A stretch of 64,000 bases of DNA from Scandinavium ludwigii_A (GTDB lineage: Bacteria > Pseudomonadota > Gammaproteobacteria > Enterobacterales > Enterobacteriaceae), in assembly GCA_050516505.1 (NCBI GenBank), contig CP191518.1:1612001-1676000 (forward strand). Direction: 5' to 3'. This document shows positions 52,026 through 59,364 of the stretch, piece by piece. The notes under the pieces are model-generated. The model saw only the letters and a program-made list of their open reading frames with translations. It had not been told where the DNA came from and did not search any database. The position numbers were made by a program, and so were the translations under genes. Numbering within the stretch: position 1 is the stretch's first letter; every line of letters starts with the position of its first letter.

Positions 52026-52109
52026 TATCACTAGCTGGTGAAGTGAGTATCACCAATAGTAATTAAATGGTCAACACTTGGAGTGATAAAAATATTACGC
52101 GGGGTGATA
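52026..52109 (-). promoter_or_regulatory. Prophage PL promoter with four operator-like sites (OL)
   Basis: On the minus strand TTGACC (52069-52074 complement), 17 bases, GATACT (52046-52051 complement) form a strong sigma-70 promoter driving the leftward operon. Four 17-bp sites of the TATCAC-N5-GTGATA type overlap it: 52026-52042, 52048-52064 (weak right half), 52072-52088 and 52093-52109. They share the half-site of the OR sites and should bind the same CI and Cro. Confidence 0.88.
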
Positions 52110-52141
52110 GATTATTGATATGTAAGGTGAAAAAAATTAAT

Positions 52142-52163
52142 AAAAAAGGGCCGAATGGCCCTT
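52142..52163 (-). terminator. Terminator of prophage cI
   Basis: AAGGGCC, loop GAAT, GGCCCTT (52146-52163), followed on the minus strand by a T-run. It overlaps the cI stop codon and separates cI from the PL operators. Confidence 0.88.
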
Positions 52164-52875
52164 AGGAGAAGATGTTTTCAGGCCACTGGGCCTTCACTAC
52201 TTTGCCAATAATTCTGCAATGTTCATTGCATTCAATGGCTTGATATCTTGGGCTTGGGTTAAGTGGTTCAAGCCAAGGTTTGCCGTCTTCCCAGATGAAG
52301 CGTTTGAAAGTTACTTCTGAGTCATTAAAAATTCCGGCGACACAAAAATCACCAACTTCAACATCCTGTTCAGGATCCACAAGAATCAGCATTCCTTCCG
52401 GAAAACTGGGCTTCACACCTGGTGGGGCCGTCATTGAATGACCTGAAACCTCCAGCCAGAACGCTGAATTACTGGCTTTAACAGTCGTCGATACCCATTC
52501 CTTTGCATCTCTTTCAGTGTATGAGTTAACAGCAGTGAAAGAACCAGCCTGGACATCTGTTAACAGTGGATATTCGAAAACTGATGAATGCGATCCGCCG
52601 TTAGCTATAGCCTCAAACATTGCAGAAATCTCAGCTGCGAGTGTAGGGCTAAAGTCATCAACCTTAACACCTAAAATCTTTGCGAACTGAGCGGCATGAG
52701 TTGTGTTTATCGCATTGGCTCCGTTGAGTAATTGAGCCACACCGCTTTGGCCCATTCCCATTAACTCAGCAAGAGTTTCTTGTGAAAGTCCAAGTGTCTT
52801 TTTCTTCGCTTCAAAAATCGCTTTTAGCCTTCCGGCGTCCGCCAGCTGCTCTGCGGTTAATGGTTTCTTTTTCAT
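52162..52875 (-). CDS. cI: CI, lambda-type prophage repressor
   Basis: 237 residues from ATG at 52875 (MKKKPLTAEQLADAGRLKAIF); an ATG two codons earlier is possible. Helix-turn-helix LSQETLAELMGMGQSGVAQLLNG (about 28-50), autocleavage site Ala-Gly in VQAGSF, and the LexA-type Ser/Lys dyad (SGHSMTAPPG, VTFKRF). The C-terminal half is very close to lambda CI, e.g. SFPEGMLILVDPEQDVEVGDFC. It maintains lysogeny and is cleaved under RecA control during SOS. Confidence 0.96.
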   Translation of the reverse strand: MKKKPLTAEQLADAGRLKAIFEAKKKTLGLSQETLAELMGMGQSGVAQLLNGANAINTTHAAQFAKILGVKVDDFSPTLAAEISAMFEAIANGGSHSSVFEYPLLTDVQAGSFTAVNSYTERDAKEWVSTTVKASNSAFWLEVSGHSMTAPPGVKPSFPEGMLILVDPEQDVEVGDFCVAGIFNDSEVTFKRFIWEDGKPWLEPLNPSPRYQAIECNEHCRIIGKVVKAQWPENIFS

Positions 52876-52885
52876 TCTCATAATT

Positions 52886-52951
52886 TATCACCGCAGGGAA
52901 TAATCACCAATCACCGCTAGTGTTGACAATGTTATCACTAGCAGTGATACT
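52886..52951 (+). promoter_or_regulatory. Prophage PR promoter and right operators OR3-OR2-OR1
   Basis: TTGACA (52923-52928), 17 bases, GATACT (52946-52951) is a near-ideal sigma-70 promoter for cro. Three 17-bp operators: 52886-52902 (OR3), 52909-52925 (OR2), and 52933-52949 (OR1, TATCACTAGCAGTGATA, symmetric in its outer seven bases). Spacing of 6-7 bases is like lambda. The cI promoter PRM should read leftward between OR3 and OR2. Confidence 0.93.
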
Positions 52952-52980
52952 TCTTTGTGTGCTTATGACGAGGATATCCA

Positions 52981-53199
52981 ATGAAGATCATTCCACTTTC
53001 TGAATATGTTCTGGCAAATAGCCAGGCAAAAACAGCTGAGGCACTTGGTGTTTACCAAAGCGCTATCAGCAAGGCCCTGAAGCATAAGCGGAAGGTAAAT
53101 ATTCTGGTTAAAGAGAACGGGAAAATTGAGGCAGAAGAAGTGCGTCCATTTCCAAGTAAAAGTCGTCCAGATGAGCCCGATGCTTTAGCGACACCATAA
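52981..53199 (+). CDS. cro: Cro, lytic switch repressor
   Basis: 72 residues: MKIIPLSEYVLANSQAKTAEALGVYQSAISKALKHKRKVNILVKENGKIEAEEVRPFPSK... The helix-turn-helix QAKTAEALGVYQSAISKAL and the EVRPFPS tail follow lambda Cro closely. Represses PRM and the early promoters. Ribosome site GACGAGG. First gene from PR. Confidence 0.95.
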   Translation: MKIIPLSEYVLANSQAKTAEALGVYQSAISKALKHKRKVNILVKENGKIEAEEVRPFPSKSRPDEPDALATP

Positions 53200-53240
53200 A
53201 GCAAAAGACCAATTCCATTAACTACCAAAGGAAAAGAGAG

Positions 53241-53711
53241 ATGGTAGAGCAAACCAAGAAAGAAGTTGTAAAGGCGATGTGCAAAGCATATCCCGGCGGT
53301 CGTGAGGCGATGGCTGGTGCGCTTGGAATGACCGTAACGCAGTTCAACAACAACCTGTACGAAAAGAACGGCTGTCGCTTCTTTGAGGTGAACGAGCTGG
53401 AGGCGATGGAGGACATCTCCAATACGTCTTATCTGGCGGATTACTTCGCTAAACGTCGCGGCGCATTGCTGGTGGAAATGCCGCAGATGGAAGAGCTGGA
53501 CCGCGTTGATCTATTCAGCCGTGCAATGCGCACTTCAGCCGCTCGCGGACAGGTTGATCAGATTATCGAAAATGCTCTGGAAGACGGAGTAATTGAACAG
53601 TACGAGGCTCAGGAAATCCGTGAGCATCATCGCCGCCACCTGGCAGCACGTGAAGAAGAAATTGCAGCGATTATCTCGCTGTTCAGCCGTAAGAAAAGCC
53701 AAAAGAAGTGA
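53241..53711 (+). CDS. YmfL-family phage regulator (CII position)
   Basis: 156 residues: MVEQTKKEVVKAMCKAYPGGREAMAGALGMTVTQFNNNLYEKNGCRFFEVNELEAMEDISNTSYLADYFAKRRGALLVEMP..., close to e14 YmfL. A helix-turn-helix is evident at MAGALGMTVTQFNNNL. It occupies the cII slot after cro and probably helps set the lysogeny decision, though by what promoter is not shown. Ribosome site AAAAGAGAG. Confidence 0.85.
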   Translation: MVEQTKKEVVKAMCKAYPGGREAMAGALGMTVTQFNNNLYEKNGCRFFEVNELEAMEDISNTSYLADYFAKRRGALLVEMPQMEELDRVDLFSRAMRTSAARGQVDQIIENALEDGVIEQYEAQEIREHHRRHLAAREEEIAAIISLFSRKKSQKK

Positions 53712-53771
53712 CACCCGCGAGTGTGCAGCTCCGGGTGTCGTGGCGTGTCGTATCAGTGGAGAAACTAACGC

Positions 53772-54110
53772 ATGAACAGTTTAAACCGATTCAGACCAGC
53801 GAAGCAATTCAGATGCCGTCCGCTGGTGGGTAAAGAATCACCCTTCGGCTATGAAGCGATAGTACGTGGTGCCGGGTGTGGTCACAACTACCAGGCTGGC
53901 AGCGAGATGGTAGAGGCTTTCTTTCAGATGAACGAGAAGGGGCGTGATGAATGGCTGAAGTTAACAGGCGATTTAAAGACCACAGAGGCATCACGGTTCA
54001 TGTCATCAGATGGGACCCCGTTGCGCGACGCGTTATATACCTTCGCGAAGGGTACGATCATGAGTGCTTCAGCCCTCTTGAGCAATTCCAGCGCAAATTT
54101 ACAGAACTAA
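53772..54110 (+). CDS. Unknown prophage protein, 3' half overlaps another gene
   Basis: 112 residues: MNSLNRFRPAKQFRCRPLVGKESPFGYEAIVRGAGCGHNYQAGSEMVEAFFQMNEKGRDEWLKLTGD... Not recognised. Its last 160 bases overlap the DUF4222 gene (53951) in another frame, unusual for this compact region. The part before 53951 looks protein-like; the overlapping part is low-complexity Ser/Ala-rich. One base change in length near 53950 would end it in the tail of GAATGGCTGA, so the extension may be a frameshift artefact. Confidence 0.5.
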   Translation: MNSLNRFRPAKQFRCRPLVGKESPFGYEAIVRGAGCGHNYQAGSEMVEAFFQMNEKGRDEWLKLTGDLKTTEASRFMSSDGTPLRDALYTFAKGTIMSASALLSNSSANLQN

Positions 54111-54163
54111 AGGACGTCAATGAGCCTGTTAATGCCATCCCGGCCGATAGTGATAAACCCTGA
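53951..54163 (+). CDS. DUF4222 family prophage protein
   Basis: 70 residues: MAEVNRRFKDHRGITVHVIRWDPVARRVIYLREGYDHECFSPLEQFQRKFTELKDV..., a clear DUF4222 member, short proteins encoded just before phage replication genes. Function unknown. It overlaps the replication gene start at 54120 by 44 bases. Confidence 0.85.
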   Translation: MAEVNRRFKDHRGITVHVIRWDPVARRVIYLREGYDHECFSPLEQFQRKFTELKDVNEPVNAIPADSDKP

Positions 54164-55049
54164 CCTTGCATTCAGCATTGGCCTGAACGAGGCGATTGCG
54201 TTGCAGCAGGTGAACTACTGGCTGAAAGAAACCACGTCCGGACTGGAGCGTGACGGCGTGCGCTGGATTTACAACACGACAGAGCAGTGGCTGGAGCAGT
54301 TCCCATTCTGGTCTGAATCAACGTTGAAGCGCACCTTCACGCGTCTGAAAGCACTCGGCGTGCTGCGAATTGAGCAACTAAATAAGTCTCAGCGCGACAT
54401 GACGAACTACTACACCATCAACTACGAAAGCGAGCTTTTAGATGAAGTCAAAGTGACCAAATCGAAGAGTTCAAAATGCGCTGTTCCATCAGGTCAAAAT
54501 GACACGATGGAACGTGTCAAATTGAAACGCCCCATCAGGTCAAAACGACACGATGTCATCGGGTCAAATTGGCACGATGATCCTACAGAGAGTACTACAG
54601 AGAATACTACAGAGATTACAGGTAAAGACTCTTGTCCGGTTGCTGCGCAACCCGACCACACCGAATCGAATAATCCTGCGGCTCGCGTTCTTGAACATTT
54701 CAACCGCGTAACCGAATCGACCTATGGCCGTGGCGGAAAGTTAAAAACAGTCATGGGTTACATCAGCGGTCGTCTGGCAGACATGTACAGCGCTGAAGAC
54801 CTGATGCTGGTTACTGACTATGCCACGGCAAAATGGGCAAAAGACCCGAAGATGAGCGATTACCTGCGGCCTAAGACACTGTTTGGTCCTGAAAACTTTG
54901 CGGAGTATTTCCAAAAAGCCACAAAGTGGGACAAGCACGGCCGTCCAGAGTGTGTCGATGGGAAGTGGGTAACGCAGCAGTCAGTTAACCGCCAGACCTA
55001 TTCGAACGTTGATTACAACTTACCAGCAGACGCGGGGTTCAGAACATGA
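54120..55049 (+). CDS. Phage replication initiator (lambda O position)
   Basis: 309 residues. N-terminal winged-helix region (LNEAIALQQVNYWLKETTSGLERDGVRWIYNTTEQWLEQFPFWSESTLKRTFTRLKALG), an iteron-encoded linker (about 120-165), and a conserved phage C-terminal domain (VLEHFNRVTESTYGRGGKLKTVMGYISGRLADMYSAEDLMLVTDYATAKWAKDPKMSDYLRPKTLFGPENFAEYF). The gene contains the likely origin at 54488-54579. No helicase or helicase-loader gene lies downstream, so host DnaC/DnaB is presumably recruited. Confidence 0.85.
   Translation: MSLLMPSRPIVINPDLAFSIGLNEAIALQQVNYWLKETTSGLERDGVRWIYNTTEQWLEQFPFWSESTLKRTFTRLKALGVLRIEQLNKSQRDMTNYYTINYESELLDEVKVTKSKSSKCAVPSGQNDTMERVKLKRPIRSKRHDVIGSNWHDDPTESTTENTTEITGKDSCPVAAQPDHTESNNPAARVLEHFNRVTESTYGRGGKLKTVMGYISGRLADMYSAEDLMLVTDYATAKWAKDPKMSDYLRPKTLFGPENFAEYFQKATKWDKHGRPECVDGKWVTQQSVNRQTYSNVDYNLPADAGFRT
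54488..54579 (+). repeat. Iterons of the prophage replication origin
   Basis: Three 22-bp copies at 54488, 54534 and 54558 share ATC-G-GTCAAA--G-CACGATG, and a weaker fourth copy (AACGTGTCAAATTG) fills the 54511 register, so the period is 23-24 bases. Just after, CTACAGAGA is repeated three times (54583-54615) with AT spacers. Iterons inside the initiator gene are the lambda-type origin layout. Initiator binding has not been shown. Confidence 0.85.
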
Positions 55050-55125
55050 GCCAGCAAAGAGTTCGTAATTGTATTTCCAGAAATAAACGTTGCTCCTTTG
55101 CCGCAAATTATTCTGGAGGTTTTCA

Positions 55126-55878
55126 GTGATCCACTTCCACGGAGGACCAATCACTCCAGATACTTGTGCGCTGAAGGCATGGAAAGGACGGCACGCGTTT
55201 ATTTCATTCGCTAACCCTGGACAACTCAAACTTGCCAGTGAAGTTACTCAGTCTTTCGCTCTTGATAACGGAGCATTCAGTTTCTGGACAAAAAAGCGTG
55301 TTGTTAACTGGAATGAATACTACGAGTTTGTAGGCAGCTGGATGAATCACCCACGTTTTGCTTTTGCTGTTATTCCTGACGTGATTGGCGGTACGAGTGA
55401 AGAGAACGACGCACTGATAGCGGAATGGCCACACGGTAAAATCGTCGGCGCACCGGTTTATCACTTCAACGAACCAGAGTCTCGTTTTATCCGTCTCTGC
55501 CATGAGTTCCCTCGCGTGTGTATTGGCTCAATGGGTGAGTACGACGCTAAACGGCCTAAAGCCTGCGCAGCTAAGTTGCGTGACATGATTCGCCATGTTG
55601 TTGACAAGAATGGCTACCCAATAACGAAGTTACATGGTCTCCGTATGCTCGACAAGAAACTCTTTATGGAGGTGCCATTATCGTCAGCTGACAGCACCAA
55701 CGTCGCCAGAAATATCGGCATTAACAAGGCGTGGGATAAATCAGCCTACGCACCGGCAAGCAAAGAAACGCGCGCCGCAGTGCTGGTAGAGCGCATCGAA
55801 TCCTTTAACTCAGCAAGTTCTCTGAATTACGACGCAGAGCGCGATCGGTTCACCCCGCAACTGGCTTTCGAGGTGTAG
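55126..55878 (+). CDS. DpdA-like (tRNA-guanine transglycosylase-related) phage protein
   Basis: 250 residues from GTG at 55126, preceded by GGAGG. A TIM-barrel-like pattern: FALDNGAFSFW, FAFAVIPDVIGGTSEENDALI, GAPVYHFNEPESRF, RVCIGSMGEYDA, ITKLHGLRMLDKKLFMEVPLSSADSTNVARN. The LDNGAF, PDV, GS-GEY, KLHGLR and SADST blocks, in this order, are those of phage transglycosylases that put 7-deazaguanines into DNA. The C-terminal zinc site of tRNA-acting TGTs is not present. No queuosine-precursor genes are nearby; precursors would come from the host. It precedes the DNA methyltransferase by four bases. Confidence 0.5.
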   Translation: MIHFHGGPITPDTCALKAWKGRHAFISFANPGQLKLASEVTQSFALDNGAFSFWTKKRVVNWNEYYEFVGSWMNHPRFAFAVIPDVIGGTSEENDALIAEWPHGKIVGAPVYHFNEPESRFIRLCHEFPRVCIGSMGEYDAKRPKACAAKLRDMIRHVVDKNGYPITKLHGLRMLDKKLFMEVPLSSADSTNVARNIGINKAWDKSAYAPASKETRAAVLVERIESFNSASSLNYDAERDRFTPQLAFEV

Positions 55879-55882
55879 TGCC

Positions 55883-56548
55883 ATGACCGAAAAATACTCT
55901 CTTATCTACGCAGATCCACCATGGTCATACAGTAATAAATCGAGCAATGGCGCGGCGACTGACCATTACCAGACGATGAGCCTTATCGACATGAAACGCC
56001 TGCCAGTGTGGGAACTGACTGCCGAGAATGCTGTTCTGGCGATGTGGTACACCGGCACGCACAACCGCGAAGCGATTGAACTTGCTGAAGCCTGGGGATT
56101 CACCATCCGCACGATGAAAGGCTTTACCTGGGTGAAACTGAACGCGCTGGCTGAGAACCACATCAACAAAGCGCTGGAAGAGGGGATGGTTACCGACTTT
56201 TACGACTTCCTCGACCTGCTGAATCAGCAAACGCGAATGAACGGTGGGAACCATACTCGGGCGAACACTGAAGATCTCCTGATCGCCACCAAAGGGAAGG
56301 GACTTGAACGAATGGATGCCGGTGTGAAGCAGGTTATCTACAGCCCACTTGGTGAGCACAGCGCTAAACCAGCCGAGGCGCGCTACCGGTTAGAGAAACT
56401 CTATGGTGACGTTCCCCGTATCGAATTATTCAGCCGTACATCTGCACCAGGCTGGGATTGCTGGGGAAATCAGGCAGAAGACCCGGCGGTTGAGATGATC
56501 CCGGGATGCGCTCTGGAAGTTATTAAAGTCGGGGAGCGTGCGGCATGA
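55883..56548 (+). CDS. MT-A70 family DNA adenine N6-methyltransferase
   Basis: 221 residues. Catalytic DPPW in SLIYADPPWSYSNKSSNGAATDHYQTMSL, followed by LTAENAVLAMWYTGTHNREAIELAEAWGFTI and NTEDLLIATKGKG, with C-terminal RIELFSRTSAPGWDCWGNQ: a typical phage MT-A70 methyltransferase. No restriction partner, so it probably protects phage DNA or acts in regulation. The target site cannot be read from sequence. Four bases after the DpdA-like gene; ATGA overlap with the next. Confidence 0.92.
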   Translation: MTEKYSLIYADPPWSYSNKSSNGAATDHYQTMSLIDMKRLPVWELTAENAVLAMWYTGTHNREAIELAEAWGFTIRTMKGFTWVKLNALAENHINKALEEGMVTDFYDFLDLLNQQTRMNGGNHTRANTEDLLIATKGKGLERMDAGVKQVIYSPLGEHSAKPAEARYRLEKLYGDVPRIELFSRTSAPGWDCWGNQAEDPAVEMIPGCALEVIKVGERAA

Positions 56549-56769
56549 AACTGACCCAGGAGCAGAGGAACGCGATTAACGCCCAGGCAAAGCGCTGCAC
56601 TGAGGATCTGAAAACAGCGCTGAAGCAGAAACCTAAACGCGGCTGGAACATCGTTGTTCCTCCAATCCTCAAAAAGCATTACGAGAAGGTTAAACCGTTT
56701 GGCATCAGCCTTATCGAATTCAACAGCATCATTGGCCGCCAGAATGGGCGGTTTGGAGTGAGCGAATGA
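56545..56769 (+). CDS. Unknown small prophage protein
   Basis: 74 residues, basic: MKLTQEQRNAINAQAKRCTEDLKTALKQKPKRGWNIVVPPILKKHYEKVKPFGISLIEFNSIIGRQNGRFGVSE. Probably DNA- or RNA-associated by charge; no family recognised. Overlaps both neighbours by four bases, so it is translated as part of the operon. Confidence 0.75.
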   Translation: MKLTQEQRNAINAQAKRCTEDLKTALKQKPKRGWNIVVPPILKKHYEKVKPFGISLIEFNSIIGRQNGRFGVSE

Positions 56770-57239
56770 AAAAGTTAACACCACGTCAGAGCGATGTGCT
56801 TAACGCCATCGTTGACTACAAAGACCGCCTCGGCTTCCCGCCAACGATGCTTGAACTTGCCGGGCTAATCGGCTGCACATCGGCGAACGCGGCCGCTGAG
56901 CACGTTAATGCGCTGAAGAAAAAGGGATATATCTCTGTTGCGCGCGGCGCGGCGAGAGCGATAACGGTCAACAATGTCCAGCCAAAGCGCATCACTTTGA
57001 CTATGAACACTCTGGTTAAGGTGAAGTTATTTGATCCAGCGATGGATGAGATTAAGCGGCTACATGAGGAATTGAGAAAAGAGCATCCTCAAATCAAAGG
57101 GGTATTTGTTCCACCGCTTGCCGATGAGGATGGATACGCAACGATGCCCCTCTGGGCGGTGATGAGTGATTTTGGTGGTCTTTGCTCCCCGGGCGCATCA
57201 TTACCTTTCGAGCTGGCTGTAGACCTGGAGTGCAAATGA
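56766..57239 (+). CDS. LexA-type winged-helix regulator without protease domain
   Basis: 157 residues. The first 65 match the LexA DNA-binding domain (LTPRQSDVLNAIVDYKDRLGFPPTMLELAGLIGCTSANAAAEHVNALKKKGYISVARGAARAI). The rest (LTMNTLVKVKLFDPAMDEIKRLHEELRKEHPQIKGVFVPPLADED...) is not the LexA peptidase and lacks its Ser/Lys pair. It could bind SOS-box-like sites without being cleaved by RecA. It overlaps rusA by four bases (ATGA). Confidence 0.82.
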   Translation: MKKLTPRQSDVLNAIVDYKDRLGFPPTMLELAGLIGCTSANAAAEHVNALKKKGYISVARGAARAITVNNVQPKRITLTMNTLVKVKLFDPAMDEIKRLHEELRKEHPQIKGVFVPPLADEDGYATMPLWAVMSDFGGLCSPGASLPFELAVDLECK

Positions 57240-57625
57240 AACTGGTACTGCCGTTCCCGCCCTCGGTTAACACCTATTACCGCGCCCCAAACAAGGGCGC
57301 TCTCAAGGGTAAGCACCTGATCAGCGAGCAGGGCAGGAAATACAAGAAGGCCGTCTATGCCTCCGTGGTGACGCAATATGGCGGCATTCCTAAAGCCATT
57401 ACCTGTGATGTTGAAGTTGAGATTGTGCTTTACCCGCCGTCACGTCAACGCCGGGACCTGGACAACTACAACAAAGCGCTTTTTGATGCCCTGACCAATT
57501 CACGCGTATGGGAAGACGATCAGCAGGTGAAGCGCATGCGCATTGAATGGGGTCCGGTAGTGAAGCAGGGGAAGGTAGAGATAACGATCAGCCGATTTGA
57601 AACCCTGGCGAGTGCAGCCGCCTGA
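57236..57625 (+). CDS. rusA: RusA, Holliday junction resolvase
   Basis: 129 residues from ATG at 57236 (MKLVLPFPPSVNTYYRAPNKG). RusA signatures: PPSVNTYYR, YPPSRQRRDLDNYNKALFDALT (catalytic Asp residues) and RVWEDDQQVKRMRIEW. Resolves four-way junctions during phage recombination and replication. Common after O/P-type genes in lambdoid phages. Confidence 0.94.
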   Translation: MKLVLPFPPSVNTYYRAPNKGALKGKHLISEQGRKYKKAVYASVVTQYGGIPKAITCDVEVEIVLYPPSRQRRDLDNYNKALFDALTNSRVWEDDQQVKRMRIEWGPVVKQGKVEITISRFETLASAAA

Positions 57626-57640
57626 TAAGTGGAGAAGAGC

Positions 57641-58366
57641 ATGAATCAGATGAATATCACTGTGCATTGCGAGACGCACCACCAAATGGCCCAACAGCAT
57701 GCGTTGACGATGTCGAGTCGGGTTATCGCTAAGCTGGTGGACTCAAGGCACAGTAACGTATGTGTCACTATTGAGCGCCTGATTAAAAGCGGCGTCATTG
57801 GTGGGTATGCTGCATTGAAGTACACCCATCCTCAGAACGGGCAGACCTACCATCACTACGAAGTAAACAAACGTGACAGCTACGTTATCGTCGCGCAGCT
57901 AAGCCCGGAGTTTACTGCTCGCCTGGTTGACCGCTGGCAGGAACTGGAGGATGGGCAAGCCCCGGCGGTACCCAAATCATTTTCAGAGGCATTGCGCCTG
58001 GCGGCTGATCTTGAAGAGCAGAAACAGCAACTGACGAATCAGCTGGCCATTGCAGCCCCAAAAGTGGAGTTCGTAGATAAATACGTCACGGCTACGGGTT
58101 CAATGACCTTCCGACAGGTGGCGAAGCTGCTTAATGCCAAAGAGCCTGAATTCCGCCTGTTCCTGCTGGATAAGCACATCATGTATCGCCTGAACGGTAC
58201 GCTTACCCCATACCATCAGCACATCGAGGCAGAGCGTTTTCAAGTCAAGACCGGCACCACCAACGCTTCCAACTATGCGTTCAGCCAGGCGCGATTTACG
58301 CCAAAGGGCATTAAGTGGATTGGCGGCTTGTGGGCTGAATATATCTCTAAGGGGCATGTAGCGTGA
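57641..58366 (+). CDS. Rha-family regulator with antirepressor domain
   Basis: 241 residues from ATG at 57641 (MNQMNITVHCETHHQMAQQHALTMSSRVIAKLVDSRHSNVCVTIERLIKSGVIGG): Rha domain in residues 1-105, containing HPQNGQTYHHYEVNKRDSYVIVAQLSPEFTARLVDRWQELE; then the KilAC/ANT domain TGSMTFRQVAKLLNAKEPEFRLFLLDKHIMYRLNGTLTPYHQHIEA. Such proteins counter repressors or control host-range genes. GGAGAAG upstream. Its stop overlaps the next start (GTGA). Confidence 0.88.
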   Translation: MNQMNITVHCETHHQMAQQHALTMSSRVIAKLVDSRHSNVCVTIERLIKSGVIGGYAALKYTHPQNGQTYHHYEVNKRDSYVIVAQLSPEFTARLVDRWQELEDGQAPAVPKSFSEALRLAADLEEQKQQLTNQLAIAAPKVEFVDKYVTATGSMTFRQVAKLLNAKEPEFRLFLLDKHIMYRLNGTLTPYHQHIEAERFQVKTGTTNASNYAFSQARFTPKGIKWIGGLWAEYISKGHVA

Positions 58367-59352
58367 GAGGACTGTTAACACCTGAAGTTGTCTCGCGTCT
58401 TGGCCTGGTAATATTCAAGCCAGGCTCTGATCTGATGGCTCTGTTCAAACAGGGCAGGGTTTTGATTGAGGCAGAGCCCGACGCGCTCAGGGGCAGGCCA
58501 TCAGGAATTATCCCGCCGGTGGCCCAGCCACTTGAAGACGATCAAACATTACAGCCAATATTCGAAAACGAGCGAGTCATTTTCCGAGCTGGTGGACTGT
58601 CATCTCTTGAGACGTGGCTTGAACGGGAGTTCGTTTGTCATTGGCCCCACAGCGACTGGCACAGCCATCAGTTCACCGTCCTGCGACATGAGCCCGGAGC
58701 TATCCGGTTGTGCTTTGGATGTGATAACCAATTACGTGATCAACATACCGAAAGACTGGCATCCATCGCGCGCAAAAACCTGGTATCCTGGCTGATATTG
58801 GTTGTCCGCCGCGACCTCGGATTTAACGAAGACCATGTTCTGACGTATCCGGAGTTGTGCTGGTGGCTGATATGGAATGATCTTGGTGACGTAATACCTG
58901 AGGGTGCAGCCAGAAAGGCGTTACGTCTGCCAGATGAAGTACATCATTCCGTTATGAGGGAAAGCGACATTGTTCCGTCTATTCCGGCAAGAACCATTGT
59001 TCAGGAGAAGGCGAAGAAGGTCCTTTCGCTTAAGGTTGATGATGAATCACCAGAGTCATTCATGCTGCGACCAAAGCGCCGCCGCTGGGTGAACGAGAAG
59101 TACACGCGTTGGGTTAAATCTCAGGCGTGCGTCTGCTGCAATAAGCCAGCTGACGATCCACACCACATTATCGGCCACGGTATGGGTGGGATGGGTACTA
59201 AAGCGCATGACATGTTTGTGATACCGCTGTGCAGGGCGCATCACGACGAGTTACACGCTGACACCGTGGCATTTGAAGCGAATTACGGCTCGCAGGTTGA
59301 GCTGTGGTTTCGATTTATTGATCGTGCGCTGGCAATCGGCGTACTGGCGTAG
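58363..59352 (+). CDS. DUF968 protein with HNH-like motif
   Basis: 329 residues, GTG start. The N-terminal part is variable; the C-terminal DUF968 region reads YTRWVKSQACVCCNKPADDPHHIIGHGMGGMGTKAHDMFVIPLCRAHHDELHADTVAFEANYGSQVELWFRFIDRALAIG: a CxxC pair plus HH...H-x3-H as in HNH/Zn-nuclease folds. Lambda-family relatives lie in the nin region and may act in recombination; the activity is not proven. Confidence 0.85.
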   Translation: MRGLLTPEVVSRLGLVIFKPGSDLMALFKQGRVLIEAEPDALRGRPSGIIPPVAQPLEDDQTLQPIFENERVIFRAGGLSSLETWLEREFVCHWPHSDWHSHQFTVLRHEPGAIRLCFGCDNQLRDQHTERLASIARKNLVSWLILVVRRDLGFNEDHVLTYPELCWWLIWNDLGDVIPEGAARKALRLPDEVHHSVMRESDIVPSIPARTIVQEKAKKVLSLKVDDESPESFMLRPKRRRWVNEKYTRWVKSQACVCCNKPADDPHHIIGHGMGGMGTKAHDMFVIPLCRAHHDELHADTVAFEANYGSQVELWFRFIDRALAIGVLA

Positions 59353-59364
59353 TGGAGACGCAAA

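Larger units (their letters stand above)
51144..52040 (-). other. Long untranslated leader of the prophage PL operon
   Basis: About 0.9 kb lies between the PL start (near 52039) and the first gene. Minus-strand open frames here (for example 51406-51759 from GTG) have no ribosome site and low-complexity translations. Instead the leader contains ordered inverted repeats: pair A (51858-51874 with 51924-51940), pair B (51550-51565 with 51631-51647), a two-hairpin core (51746-51782), a short perfect hairpin (51691-51707), and a GGTACC-containing repeat (51389-51430). No lambda N homologue is visible. It is best read as structured regulatory RNA. Confidence 0.6.
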
